Assembly (NCBI GenBank): GCA_024763435.1
Contig: JANTFN010000017.1
Span: 1 to 15,042, forward strand
Reading direction: 5' to 3'
Origin: Thermodesulfobacteriota bacterium
Lineage (GTDB): Bacteria > Desulfobacterota > S145-22
DNA: 15,042 nt
Below are positions 1 to 7,136 of the stretch, in pieces. The translations under genes were made by a program, and so were the position numbers. How positions within the stretch are numbered: the first letter of the stretch is position 1; every line of letters starts with the position of its first letter. The notes under the pieces were generated by a model. That model did no database searches. It was given only the letters and a program-made list of their open reading frames with translations, and was not told where the DNA came from.

Positions 1-390
1 CGTTTTCTCAACATCCTTGTCAATCCAGATAATCGTGGCCCCTTCAAGGTGAAAGCTTTTGGGGTTATCAATTTCCAGGGTTGCCGCAATCTTGAACCCG
101 GCAGGACAATCCTCACACAAATCACTCCCCGGACCTATGAATTTTTTCAGGACTTTGTAGCCAGCGAGGTCCTTGAGCTTTCTGCCTCTTAAATCCTTCT
201 CGGGTTCATCCCACGCAAGGCGTATTCCCTTGTCAATCTTTTGAATTTTGAGATTTTCCACCGCGCGCGGGACAAAGGCATCCATCGGTATGGGCCTTCC
301 CTTTTTTCCGCATCCCCCGCTCACTATTAAAAACACGGCCAGTCCCGCAACCGCCATCACCCCCGCGAACCGTTTCTTATGTCTCTCCAT
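1..390 (-). CDS. Putative lipoprotein with fibronectin-III-like segment (C-terminus beyond the window)
   Basis: An open frame of 130 codons runs from an ATG at 390 to the window edge without a stop, so the C-terminus is missing. A strong ribosome binding site (GGAGGG, about 6 nt before the ATG) fixes the start. The N-terminus is basic (MERHKKR), followed by a hydrophobic stretch (about residues 9-25) ending in SGGCGKKGRPIP. The Cys at 27 would be the lipidated residue, but the -3 position is Ser rather than the usual Leu, so the lipobox is imperfect. After a Pro-rich linker the chain reads like a fibronectin type III strand pattern (ENLKIQ, GIRLAWDEP, GYKVLKK). In related bacteria small lipoproteins often sit between argH and lysA; that neighbour lies outside this window. 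Probably an envelope-anchored protein of unknown role. It is separated from argH by 193 nt and may have its own promoter, though none is convincing. Confidence 0.75.
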   Translation of the reverse strand, partial: MERHKKRFAGVMAVAGLAVFLIVSGGCGKKGRPIPMDAFVPRAVENLKIQKIDKGIRLAWDEPEKDLRGRKLKDLAGYKVLKKFIGPGSDLCEDCPAGFKIAATLEIDNPKSFHLEGATIIWIDKDVEKT

Positions 391-583
391 TACACCCTCC
401 TTAATGTTTCTGTACTTGTGCCCGCAGGTTTTTGTGCCCTTGGGTGCCCGCGCCTTTCGAGTAAAAATATTTCCCCGTGCTTTACCATATCTTTCGTCCC
501 GACTCAATTCTCATTACCAAAAAAGCAAAGGCCGTTAATCAAAAATCCGGCAAGTCCCTGACAGGTAACCTGCCTGTTCTGCC
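391..583 (-). other. Intergenic region between argH and the lipoprotein gene
   Basis: No gene is visible. Just after argH there is a weak dyad (ACAGG/CCTGT with a 7-nt loop, about 560-576) followed only loosely by T-rich sequence, so it is a poor terminator at best. Nearer the lipoprotein start the leader contains three copies of the hexamer GGGCAC (minus strand) at 418-423, 434-439 and 444-449. The best promoter match (TTGAGT, 17 nt, TAAAGC) is too weak to call. Confidence 0.3.
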
Positions 584-1993
584 TTATTTTTTCTCCGAAT
601 GAGTCTCCCTGTTTTTCAGATAGTTATTTTCGGCAAATTCAATTTGTTCCATGACGGCCGACCTGCCTGTCATTCCAAATCCCGACCGTTGATCGACCCC
701 TTTGTCAATGGCTGTGACTTCAAGGGCATCCTTCTCGAAAAGAGGAGAAAATTTCTGAAGCTCCTCTGTCGTATAAGCGGAAAGGGCCTTCCCGTTTTCA
801 ATAGCATGGGCCACAAGCCTGCCCACGATAGCATGGGCGTCCCTGAAGGGGATTCCCTTTTTTGCCAGATAATCCGCCAGGTCGGTTGCCTGCAGGTATC
901 CCCAGGCCGTCGCTTCCGCCATTCTTTCGGGAATTGCCTCAAGCCCCTTTACGAGCAGCACGGCCACGGAGATGGCGGCCTTCACGGTATCCACTGCATC
1001 GAATAAGGGTTCCTTGTCCTCCTGAAGATCCCGATTATAGGTCATGGGAAGCCCCTTGAGGACCGTCAGCATGGCCATCAGGTGACCAAAAACCCGGCCG
1101 CTTTTACCCCTGATGAGCTCCGCGCCGTCCGGATTTTTCTTCTGGGGCATCATGCTGCTCCCGGTCGTCAGGGCATCCGGGAGTTCAATAAACCGGGCGT
1201 AAGCGCTGTTCCAGATAATCAAATCCTCTGAAAAGCGGGAAAGATGCGCCATGATAAGCGCCGCGGCCGCTAAAAATTCAACCACAAAATCCCTGTCGGA
1301 AACAGCGTCCATGCTGTTTCTTGAAATTGCCTCAAACCCCAATTGATCCGCGACATACTCCCGATCAAGCGGAAAGGTCGTTCCGGAAAGGGCCCCGCTC
1401 CCAAGGGGAAGGACATTCACGCGTTTCAAGGCATCCGACAGGCGCTGACTGTCCCGGCGGAGCATCTCCACATAGGCCATCAGATGGTGCGAAAACCGTA
1501 CCGCCTGGGCATGCTGAAGGTGGGTCAGGCCCGGAAGAATAACATCAATATACTGTTTTGCCTTCTCGATAAAGGCGGTCATGAGACCGCTTAAAAGAGA
1601 TTGTATTTCCAGGATGCTATCTCTCACATAGAGGCGAAGATCGGTCGCAACCTGGTCATTCCGGCTGCGCGCCGTGTGCATTGCCCCGCCGACAGGGCCT
1701 GTTTTTGAAATCACACACGCCTCAACCGCCATGTGGATATCTTCCCAGGCGGGATCAAATTCAATTTTACCTGCCGCTATTTCCTCGCGGACCTTCTTCA
1801 GCGCCTGAATAATTTTATCTCCGCTTTCTTTCGGGATAATGGCCTGTTTTACCAGCATCCGACAGTGCGCGATACTCCCCGCGATATCCTGGCTGAACAA
1901 CCGATAATCAAAAGACAGGGATTCCGAGAACACCTCAAATACCTCATCTGTTTCCGCTGAAAATCTGCCCTGCCACGGTTTTTTCTGCGTCAT
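584..1993 (-). CDS. argH: Argininosuccinate lyase
   Basis: This 469-residue protein is full length for argininosuccinate lyase, the last enzyme of arginine biosynthesis, which cleaves argininosuccinate to arginine and fumarate in the cytoplasm. The fumarase/aspartase superfamily signature is clear: HTARSRNDQ at 106-114, LTHLQHAQ at 156-163 with the catalytic Thr157-His158 pair, and the flexible loop GSSMMPQKKNP at 278-288 carrying the catalytic serine. The N-terminal KPWQGRF is also typical. The ATG at 1993 follows the yggS stop by 9 nt. Its only Shine-Dalgarno match (GAGGT) lies in the end of yggS about 11 nt away, so translation is probably coupled. It appears to be the last gene of a maf-yggS-argH run. 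No other arginine gene is in view. Confidence 0.97.
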   Translation of the reverse strand: MTQKKPWQGRFSAETDEVFEVFSESLSFDYRLFSQDIAGSIAHCRMLVKQAIIPKESGDKIIQALKKVREEIAAGKIEFDPAWEDIHMAVEACVISKTGPVGGAMHTARSRNDQVATDLRLYVRDSILEIQSLLSGLMTAFIEKAKQYIDVILPGLTHLQHAQAVRFSHHLMAYVEMLRRDSQRLSDALKRVNVLPLGSGALSGTTFPLDREYVADQLGFEAISRNSMDAVSDRDFVVEFLAAAALIMAHLSRFSEDLIIWNSAYARFIELPDALTTGSSMMPQKKNPDGAELIRGKSGRVFGHLMAMLTVLKGLPMTYNRDLQEDKEPLFDAVDTVKAAISVAVLLVKGLEAIPERMAEATAWGYLQATDLADYLAKKGIPFRDAHAIVGRLVAHAIENGKALSAYTTEELQKFSPLFEKDALEVTAIDKGVDQRSGFGMTGRSAVMEQIEFAENNYLKNRETHSEKK

Positions 1994-2002
1994 GATAACA
2001 AT

Positions 2003-2689
2003 TTACCTCGAACCGAAAATAGCGGTACCCACCCGAACCATTGTCGCCCCTTCTTCTATCGCAACCTCAAAATCCGATGTCATCCCCATGGAAAGCTCGC
2101 CCATGGAAACACCTGGAATATTTTGGGCCGCTACCTTTTCGGCAAGCTGCCGCGTCCTGATAAAATAGGCACGTGCCGCTTCGGGCTCAGCGGTTATGGG
2201 AGGAATCACCATAAGCCCTTTCAGGGAAAGATGGGTCAGTCCCGACACATATTCCGCAAGTGGGATAAGGTCCCCTTCCAGGACCCCCGATTTCGTCGCT
2301 TCCTGCCCCACGTTCACCTCGATCAGGACATTCAACAGGCGACCTTCCAGTCCCGCCCGCCTGTTCAGGGCCTCGGCAATCCCGGTACTGTCAATCGTAT
2401 GCACCCAGGAAAAGAGCGCGGCGGCAAACTTTGCCTTGTTCTTCTGCAAATGCCCGATAAAATGCCACGTTATCTCCCCGTTGATCCGGGGGATTTTATC
2501 CCTCGCCTCCTGGATATAGTTCTCTCCCAATTCGGTGGCGCCGGCGGCAATCGCCTCCTGTATGAGCGAAACTGGCTTCGTCTTTGAAACAGCGATAAGG
2601 CGAATCGCCTCCGGTCTTCTGCCCGCCTTCTCCGCTGCCCTGTTCATCCGGGCCCGAATTTCCGCCAACCGGTCTGCCAGGGTGTTCAT
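2003..2689 (-). CDS. yggS: YggS/PROSC family pyridoxal-phosphate homeostasis protein
   Basis: A 228-residue single-domain protein of the YggS/YlmE/PLPBP family, which binds pyridoxal 5'-phosphate on an alanine-racemase-like TIM barrel and affects vitamin B6 and amino-acid homeostasis without a firmly known enzymatic reaction. The PLP lysine is Lys36 in AVSKTKP. Other family blocks are ELGENYIQE at 54-61, WHFIGHLQKNK at 75-85, the KSGV loop at 133-136 and the phosphate-binding end SMGMTSDFEVAIEEG (200-214) followed by VRVGTAIFG. The open frame continues upstream to 2785 inside maf, but the ATG at 2689 gives the normal family length, overlaps the maf stop by one base (TGATG) and has GGGAG 8-10 nt before it. 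Translation is probably coupled to maf. Confidence 0.95.
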   Translation of the reverse strand: MNTLADRLAEIRARMNRAAEKAGRRPEAIRLIAVSKTKPVSLIQEAIAAGATELGENYIQEARDKIPRINGEITWHFIGHLQKNKAKFAAALFSWVHTIDSTGIAEALNRRAGLEGRLLNVLIEVNVGQEATKSGVLEGDLIPLAEYVSGLTHLSLKGLMVIPPITAEPEAARAYFIRTRQLAEKVAAQNIPGVSMGELSMGMTSDFEVAIEEGATMVRVGTAIFGSR

Positions 2690-3279
2690 CAATTCTTCTC
2701 CCAGAGAGACACCACGCCCTCTTCTTCCAGGAGAGAAATAACCTCCGCCAGCGGAAGCCCGACGACGTTTGTGTAGGATCCGCAAATACTTTCTATAAAC
2801 ATGGCCGCTATCCCCTGAATGCCATAAGCGCCTGCCTTATCCATCGGCTCCCCTGTGGCCACATATCCCGCGATCTCATGGGAGGTCAGCGGTTTCATCG
2901 TCACCACTGTCCGGCTCACGCCCGTACGCGTTCGGGATTCTCCGCGATGCCGCAGACAGAACCCCGTAAAGACCTCATGAGATCTGCCGCTCAAGCACCG
3001 AAGCATTCGGCAGGCATCCTCGGCATTCTCCGGTTTCTGAAGAACCTCCCCGCCAAACGCCACAATCGTGTCTGCCGCGAGTATCCAGTAATCCGGATAC
3101 CGTTCTTCCACAAATGCCGCTTTTTGCAGCGCTAGGCGCACAACTTCCTGATCAACGGGGACCTCTGTGGAAAAATGCTCTTCAGTATGACTTTCCACAA
3201 CCTGAAATGCAACCCCCGCTTTTGAAAGTAGCTGACGCCTCCGCTCTGAGGCAGACGCAAGAACAAGGCCTGTTTCCAT
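2689..3279 (-). CDS. maf: Maf family nucleoside triphosphate pyrophosphatase
   Basis: A 196-residue Maf protein. The family hydrolyses nucleoside triphosphates, including modified ones, to monophosphates and pyrophosphate; the YhdE branch acts on dTTP/UTP. Visible motifs are LASASERRRQLL at 7-18, LAADTIV at 67-73 with the conserved Asp70, GEPMDKAGAYGIQG at 143-156 and GSYTNVVGLPL at 168-178. The ATG at 3279 is the only possible start because an in-frame TGA lies two codons upstream. There is no Shine-Dalgarno sequence before it; instead a -10-like TAGTTT lies 7 nt upstream, so the message may be leaderless (see the promoter entry). It is the first gene of the maf-yggS-argH run. The YhdE-type substrate range is inferred from overall similarity only. 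Confidence 0.95.
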   Translation of the reverse strand: METGLVLASASERRRQLLSKAGVAFQVVESHTEEHFSTEVPVDQEVVRLALQKAAFVEERYPDYWILAADTIVAFGGEVLQKPENAEDACRMLRCLSGRSHEVFTGFCLRHRGESRTRTGVSRTVVTMKPLTSHEIAGYVATGEPMDKAGAYGIQGIAAMFIESICGSYTNVVGLPLAEVISLLEEEGVVSLWEKN

Positions 3280-3285
3280 GGATCA

Positions 3286-3314
3286 AAACTAAGATAAGTC
3301 ACGCGGTTTGTCAA
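3286..3314 (-). promoter_or_regulatory. Candidate sigma70 promoter of maf
   Basis: On the minus strand a perfect -35 TTGACA (3314-3309) is followed after exactly 17 nt by TAGTTT (3291-3286), which fits the essential TANNNT pattern of a -10 box. The predicted start, 7 nt after the last -10 base, is the A of the maf ATG. A second TTGACA lies 10 nt further upstream (3324-3319), inside a 13-nt dyad (GGATTG-A-CAATCC, 3315-3327) that abuts the -35 box. Confidence 0.55.
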
Positions 3315-3333
3315 GGATTGTCAATCCCGGGAT
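3315..3333. promoter_or_regulatory. Overlapping palindromes next to the maf -35 box
   Basis: GGATTGTCAATCC (3315-3327) is an inverted repeat with 6-nt arms, and it overlaps the perfect 10-nt palindrome ATCCCGGGAT (3324-3333). Sitting directly upstream of the -35 box, these could form an operator, but short dyads arise by chance and no regulator is identified. Confidence 0.25.
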
Positions 3334-3396
3334 GGTCATCCGGGGTGTATTGCCGCTGGCGACACGTATAATCCATTTCCCCGCATTTAAGGGGAG

Positions 3397-3415
3397 ACAG
3401 AAACACTTTTTCTGT
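3397..3415. terminator. Weak hairpin downstream of the metE-like gene
   Basis: ACAGAAA and TTTCTGT form a 7-bp perfect stem around a 5-nt loop, about 40 nt past the stop of the metE-like gene. A second small dyad (CCCC/GGGG around TTAAATGC) follows. There is no T-run on the minus strand after either, so termination here is only suggested by position. Nothing else is seen in the 173-nt gap apart from the maf promoter. Confidence 0.3.
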
Positions 3416-3452
3416 TTATTTCCCTTCTCTCTCCCTTTAATCTCAAAAAATA

Positions 3453-4520
3453 TCAGGAAAGATACAGGTCCTGGATGTGATGCGAAACGGCCACCGTCTT
3501 GGTGAAAATTTCCTCCGCGAGGGCAATGGGGAGCGACCCGGTTCCACAACTCGGTGTTATCATGGCATGTTTCAGAATTTCAGTCCGTTCAAACCCCTTT
3601 GCCTGAAGCCGTTCAAAAAGGGCCTCAAGGCGTTTCGTGAGGCTGAGATAATCTTCCTTCATCACGGTCTCATTTGTCGGAACAATCCCCCACGCGAGGA
3701 TGCCCCCCCGGTCAAAAAAACGGCGAAGATGGTCCGCGTAAAGGGTGATTCCCACACCAAATTCATAGGCATCAAAATTAACGACATCCACCGTGGAATC
3801 CAGAATAACCGACCAGTCGGTATTACCGCAGCAGTGGACACCTGTCAGACAGTCAACCCCTTCGAAACACGCATTCAGGTATCCGATGACCTGTTCCCTG
3901 TCCATGTTCAGGTAGGCGGAGCCAAATGAAACCATGTAGGGTTCGTCAAAAAACATGAGATACCTGTCGGCCCGGACTGTTTCCCGCATACGGGCCTCCT
4001 GCCACGCCGCCTTCAGTTTCACCATTTTGACAACAACATCTTCCGCCATTTCATTGTAGATAATGGCCTTTCTGTCTTCATCCGTCACGGTCAGTCCCAT
4101 ACTGACAGGTCCCGTCACCTGCCCCTTGTAAATCGCCAAGTCCCCAGGATGAACCTCCCGGAGAATCTCCGGCATCTTATACAGTCCTTCCGCATAACCA
4201 GGCGCGATAGAAAAATAGGCCAGGTCGGAAGAAAGGACGTTTTCATAAAACACCTCAAGGGCCTCGGCCATTCGCGCCGTATCCACCCACATCCTTTCCG
4301 CGGTTTCATCGATGATGAAACCGGGAAACCCCTCGCTGTACTGGGCATACATATTTTCCCTGAACGACCGCTTCGGTAGCTGGGGCCAGAAGGGCGCTTC
4401 TTTCAGTGTCTCCGCGACAAAACGACACGCGTCTTCACTCTTTTCGTGCGGCATGCTTCCCACTCCTGTCGGGAGGGCGTTTGGGAAAAAAATCTTCTGT
4501 ATTGTATTACTTTCCTGCAT
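3453..4520 (-). CDS. MetE C-terminal-domain-like methionine synthase (core-MetE type)
   Basis: A 355-residue protein resembling only the C-terminal catalytic half of cobalamin-independent methionine synthase (UROD/MetE-like TIM barrel), without the N-terminal domain of full-length MetE (about 750 residues). The N-terminus has the GVGSMPHE motif (19-26). The zinc-site pattern is complete: His229 and Cys231 in GVHCCG, Glu253 in DAYEFG, Cys325 in ITPSCGTGSLP. The His-Cys-Glu spacing (+2, +24) matches that of E. coli MetE. FDEP at 191-194 fits the substrate region. The frame extends upstream to 4622, but the ATG at 4520 has a good GAGGAGAAGG site 6-8 nt before it and overlaps the gspA-like stop by 14 nt, so it is preferred. 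In characterised core-MetE proteins the methyl donor is methylcobalamin or a corrinoid protein rather than folate. That donor is an inference here. Confidence 0.8.
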   Translation of the reverse strand: MQESNTIQKIFFPNALPTGVGSMPHEKSEDACRFVAETLKEAPFWPQLPKRSFRENMYAQYSEGFPGFIIDETAERMWVDTARMAEALEVFYENVLSSDLAYFSIAPGYAEGLYKMPEILREVHPGDLAIYKGQVTGPVSMGLTVTDEDRKAIIYNEMAEDVVVKMVKLKAAWQEARMRETVRADRYLMFFDEPYMVSFGSAYLNMDREQVIGYLNACFEGVDCLTGVHCCGNTDWSVILDSTVDVVNFDAYEFGVGITLYADHLRRFFDRGGILAWGIVPTNETVMKEDYLSLTKRLEALFERLQAKGFERTEILKHAMITPSCGTGSLPIALAEEIFTKTVAVSHHIQDLYLS

Positions 4521-6135
4521 TATTTTCCTTCTCCTCGATTGTTTTTGCGTCACCCCTGTCTCTTCCGGCGCTCCGGGCCCAATGAAACAGAAGGGCGAGG
4601 GTTTGAGGTCCCGCGACACCATCCGGTTTCAACCCTGCCTGTTTCTGAAATATTTTTACAGCGTCCCGTGTTTCCGTGTTGAAACGCCCAACCGGCCCTT
4701 CAAAAAGGGCCAGCTTCCTGAGCCAGTGCTGCACATCCCGGACCGCCATGCCGGCTGCCCCCCGTTTGAGAGATCTCCTCCCGGCGGGCCATGGGTGAAG
4801 CCAGTAGGGGATGAAACAGCGTCCCGTCCATTTTGACAGCACAGACAGGTCTGCCGTCCTCCATGCCCCCCGTTGCCAGGTCTGGAATTGACCATCAGAG
4901 ATATTTCTAAGGCAGAGCCACCCCATTCTGCCATCTTTTTCCGAAATATTGATTAAAAAAGGCGTGGAAAGCCTTGGGATATCACGCGGCGCCATCCTTA
5001 CATCTCCCCAGAAAAGCCTTTCTCCAGGGGGAATCATGACTACGCTTTCAAGAAAAGACTTTAAAATTCCAGCAGGATAAAGCGTAAGGCGAACAACCGC
5101 CGTCTTTTCCAGGGTCTCTTTGGCAGGGTGTTTTTCCCTTACTGCCGGCAACTTTTTTTCTGCTGTAGCAACAGGGGCAACCGGCCTTACAAGTTTCGGG
5201 GTCTTTCCCTTGCTCCGTAGCAGCCACCACCCCGCAAAGGCAAGAACCACCAGAAAAATCCCGGCAAAGACAATGCGGGAAAAAGCGGAAAACCTCATGG
5301 GGGTAACATTTTTTTTGCGTCCGGGAACACGTCCTTCAAGACCGTCTTCCGCCTTCCGGATAAAGGAGGCATCTATATTAAAAATGCCTTCCCGGCTGGC
5401 ATCTTCAAGGGCCTTTTCACACACGGCATTAATCATGCGGGGAATCCCCCGGCTGTAGCGGGAAATTCTTTCCAGGGCTTCCGGGGAAAATGAAAGGGCG
5501 CCATCCGCCCCCGCGACATTGAGCCGGTGATAAACATAGAGCGGAAGCATCGCCCTGTCGAGCGGTTCCAGAAAAACCCTCACACGAATCCGCTGGTCCA
5601 GTTGCGGAATCTTTCCGCTTTTCAGAAGCGTGTGAAATTCCGGTTGGCCCGCGAATAAAATCTGAAGGAGTTTTTCGGACGTGGTTTCAAGGTTGGAAAG
5701 AAGCCGCAGGTTTTCTAACAAATCTATGGGCAGATTTTGCGCTTCATCAAGGATAATCAGGGCATTTCGGCCCGCAGCGAATCGTTCTTCGAGGACCTCC
5801 TGAATGCGCGCCACCAGGCGGGGTGACGGTATGTTTTCCGGAACGGAGATGCCCCATTTGCGCAGGATGGCATAATACAGGGCCTCTTCACTAATAATGG
5901 GATAAAAAAGATAGGCAATATCCATCTCTGGAGAAAGGGTTTGCACCAGCTCCCGGCAAAGCAGGGTTTTTCCCGTTCCAACCCCGCCGACCATTTCAAT
6001 AAAACCCTTGCGGCGCCGAATCCCATCGGCAAGCTGGTCCAGGGCCTTTTTGTGGACATTGCTGAGGAACAGATATCTTGGATCGGGCGTGACCTGAAAA
6101 GGTTCTTCCCTTAGATGGAAAAAATCAGTATACAT
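4507..6135 (-). CDS. gspA: ExeA/GspA-type AAA ATPase with peptidoglycan-binding domain
   Basis: A 542-residue protein with the domain order of GspA/ExeA, which with GspB helps place the type II secretion secretin through the peptidoglycan. Residues 1-265 are an AAA+ ATPase: the typical N-terminus FHLREEPFQVTPDPRYLF, Walker A GGVGTGKT at 50-57, Walker B LIILDEAQ at 126-133, and an Arg-rich sensor region (RGIPRMIN at 229-236). One transmembrane helix lies at about 287-306. A linker and an unassigned periplasmic region (345-445) follow, then a peptidoglycan-binding type 1 domain (about 461-517, with VRDVQHWL, FNTETRDAVKIFQ, DGVAGPQT). It starts 14 nt after fabH; the only Shine-Dalgarno-like sequence (AGGTGG) lies about 18 nt away in the fabH end. 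No gspB or other secretion gene is in the window, so its partner is unknown. It overlaps the next gene. Confidence 0.88.
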   Translation of the reverse strand: MYTDFFHLREEPFQVTPDPRYLFLSNVHKKALDQLADGIRRRKGFIEMVGGVGTGKTLLCRELVQTLSPEMDIAYLFYPIISEEALYYAILRKWGISVPENIPSPRLVARIQEVLEERFAAGRNALIILDEAQNLPIDLLENLRLLSNLETTSEKLLQILFAGQPEFHTLLKSGKIPQLDQRIRVRVFLEPLDRAMLPLYVYHRLNVAGADGALSFSPEALERISRYSRGIPRMINAVCEKALEDASREGIFNIDASFIRKAEDGLEGRVPGRKKNVTPMRFSAFSRIVFAGIFLVVLAFAGWWLLRSKGKTPKLVRPVAPVATAEKKLPAVREKHPAKETLEKTAVVRLTLYPAGILKSFLESVVMIPPGERLFWGDVRMAPRDIPRLSTPFLINISEKDGRMGWLCLRNISDGQFQTWQRGAWRTADLSVLSKWTGRCFIPYWLHPWPAGRRSLKRGAAGMAVRDVQHWLRKLALFEGPVGRFNTETRDAVKIFQKQAGLKPDGVAGPQTLALLFHWARSAGRDRGDAKTIEEKENNAGK

Positions 6136-6149
6136 TACGTGGAATCAGC

Positions 6150-7136
6150 TTACCACCTGACAAGGGCGCTTCCCCAGGTCAAGCCCCCGCCAAAGGCAAC
6201 CAGGAGAACCCAGTCTCCTGCTTCAAGCCTCCCGGAACGTGCGGCCTCGTCCAGGGCAATAGGGACCGTTGCCGAAGAGATATTTCCGTATTTTTCGATG
6301 GTTACGAACACTTTTTCCATTGGGAATTTCAGCTTTTTCGCAAAGGCCTGAATAATCCGAAGGTTCGCCTGATGCGGGATAATCATTTTGATGTCTGAAA
6401 GGGAAAGCCCTGCTGCCGTCACGGCTTCTTCACAGGCCTCTGCAAACCGGATGACGGCCACCCGGAAAGACTCTCTCCCGCGGATCATTTTCAGGGTATG
6501 TCGCTTCTGATTAACCGACTCATGAGAAATAGGCGTCGTGGAAGACCCGCCACCGGGCATCAGCAGGGTTTTGCCTGCCGCTCCGTCGGTATGCAAATGA
6601 GTGGCAATAATTTCATGCCCATCGGGTTCCGTTGACAGCACGGCCGCCCCGGCACCATCCCCCCAGAGAATACAATTGGCCCGATCCGTCCAGTCCTGAA
6701 CCCGTGTCATAATCTCGGAAGCCGCCACGAGGACTTGATTGCTTCCCCCCGCCTTCATGAATTTTTCAGCGACTGAAAGCGCGAAAATAAACCCGGAGCA
6801 GGCCGCTGTGATATCGAAGGAAATCGCTTTGGACGCATCCAGTCTGGCCTCAAGCCAGTTCGCCCCGGCAGGGCAATGGGTGTCTGGCGTAATGCTGGCC
6901 ATGATAATCAGATCCAGCTCAGCGGAACGAACACCCGCCTCTTCCATGGCCTTAATTGATGCCTCAAAGGCAAGATCGGATGCTGCCTGGTCCGGCAGGG
7001 CCCGCCTTCGGGTTTCAATTCCCGTCCGTGTTTTGATCCACTCCGCGCTTATGTCGGCAAGTTTTGCTACATCATGGTTGCTGATAACTTCATCCGGTAC
7101 ATAAGACCCTGTCCCTTTGATAAAAATACGTGTCAT
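6150..7136 (-). CDS. fabH: 3-oxoacyl-ACP synthase III (KAS III)
   Basis: A 328-residue condensing enzyme that starts type II fatty-acid synthesis by joining an acyl-CoA (usually acetyl-CoA) to malonyl-ACP. The catalytic triad is intact: Cys113 in ITAACSGF, His255 in PHQANLR and Asn285 in YGNISSAT. The N-terminal GTGSYVPDEVISN and C-terminal FGGGLTWGSALVRW are characteristic. The frame runs up to 7190, but the ATG at 7136 gives the normal length, overlaps the upstream gene's stop in ATGA, and follows AGAGGAG and GGGGA sites. A FabH gene outside a plsX-fab cluster often marks a second paralogue with a special role. Its place in a run with a phospholipid transporter suggests envelope lipid supply, but primer preference cannot be told from sequence. 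Confidence 0.95.
   Translation of the reverse strand: MTRIFIKGTGSYVPDEVISNHDVAKLADISAEWIKTRTGIETRRRALPDQAASDLAFEASIKAMEEAGVRSAELDLIIMASITPDTHCPAGANWLEARLDASKAISFDITAACSGFIFALSVAEKFMKAGGSNQVLVAASEIMTRVQDWTDRANCILWGDGAGAAVLSTEPDGHEIIATHLHTDGAAGKTLLMPGGGSSTTPISHESVNQKRHTLKMIRGRESFRVAVIRFAEACEEAVTAAGLSLSDIKMIIPHQANLRIIQAFAKKLKFPMEKVFVTIEKYGNISSATVPIALDEAARSGRLEAGDWVLLVAFGGGLTWGSALVRW

Noticed and set aside
4521..4622. Longer N-terminus for the metE-like protein
   Set aside because: The extra 34 residues fall inside the gspA-like gene and lack family similarity; the ATG at 4520 has a proper ribosome site.
4312..4836. Plus-strand frame of 174 codons
   Set aside because: It lies antisense to the metE-like and gspA-like genes, which have intact motifs; no start signal or domain.
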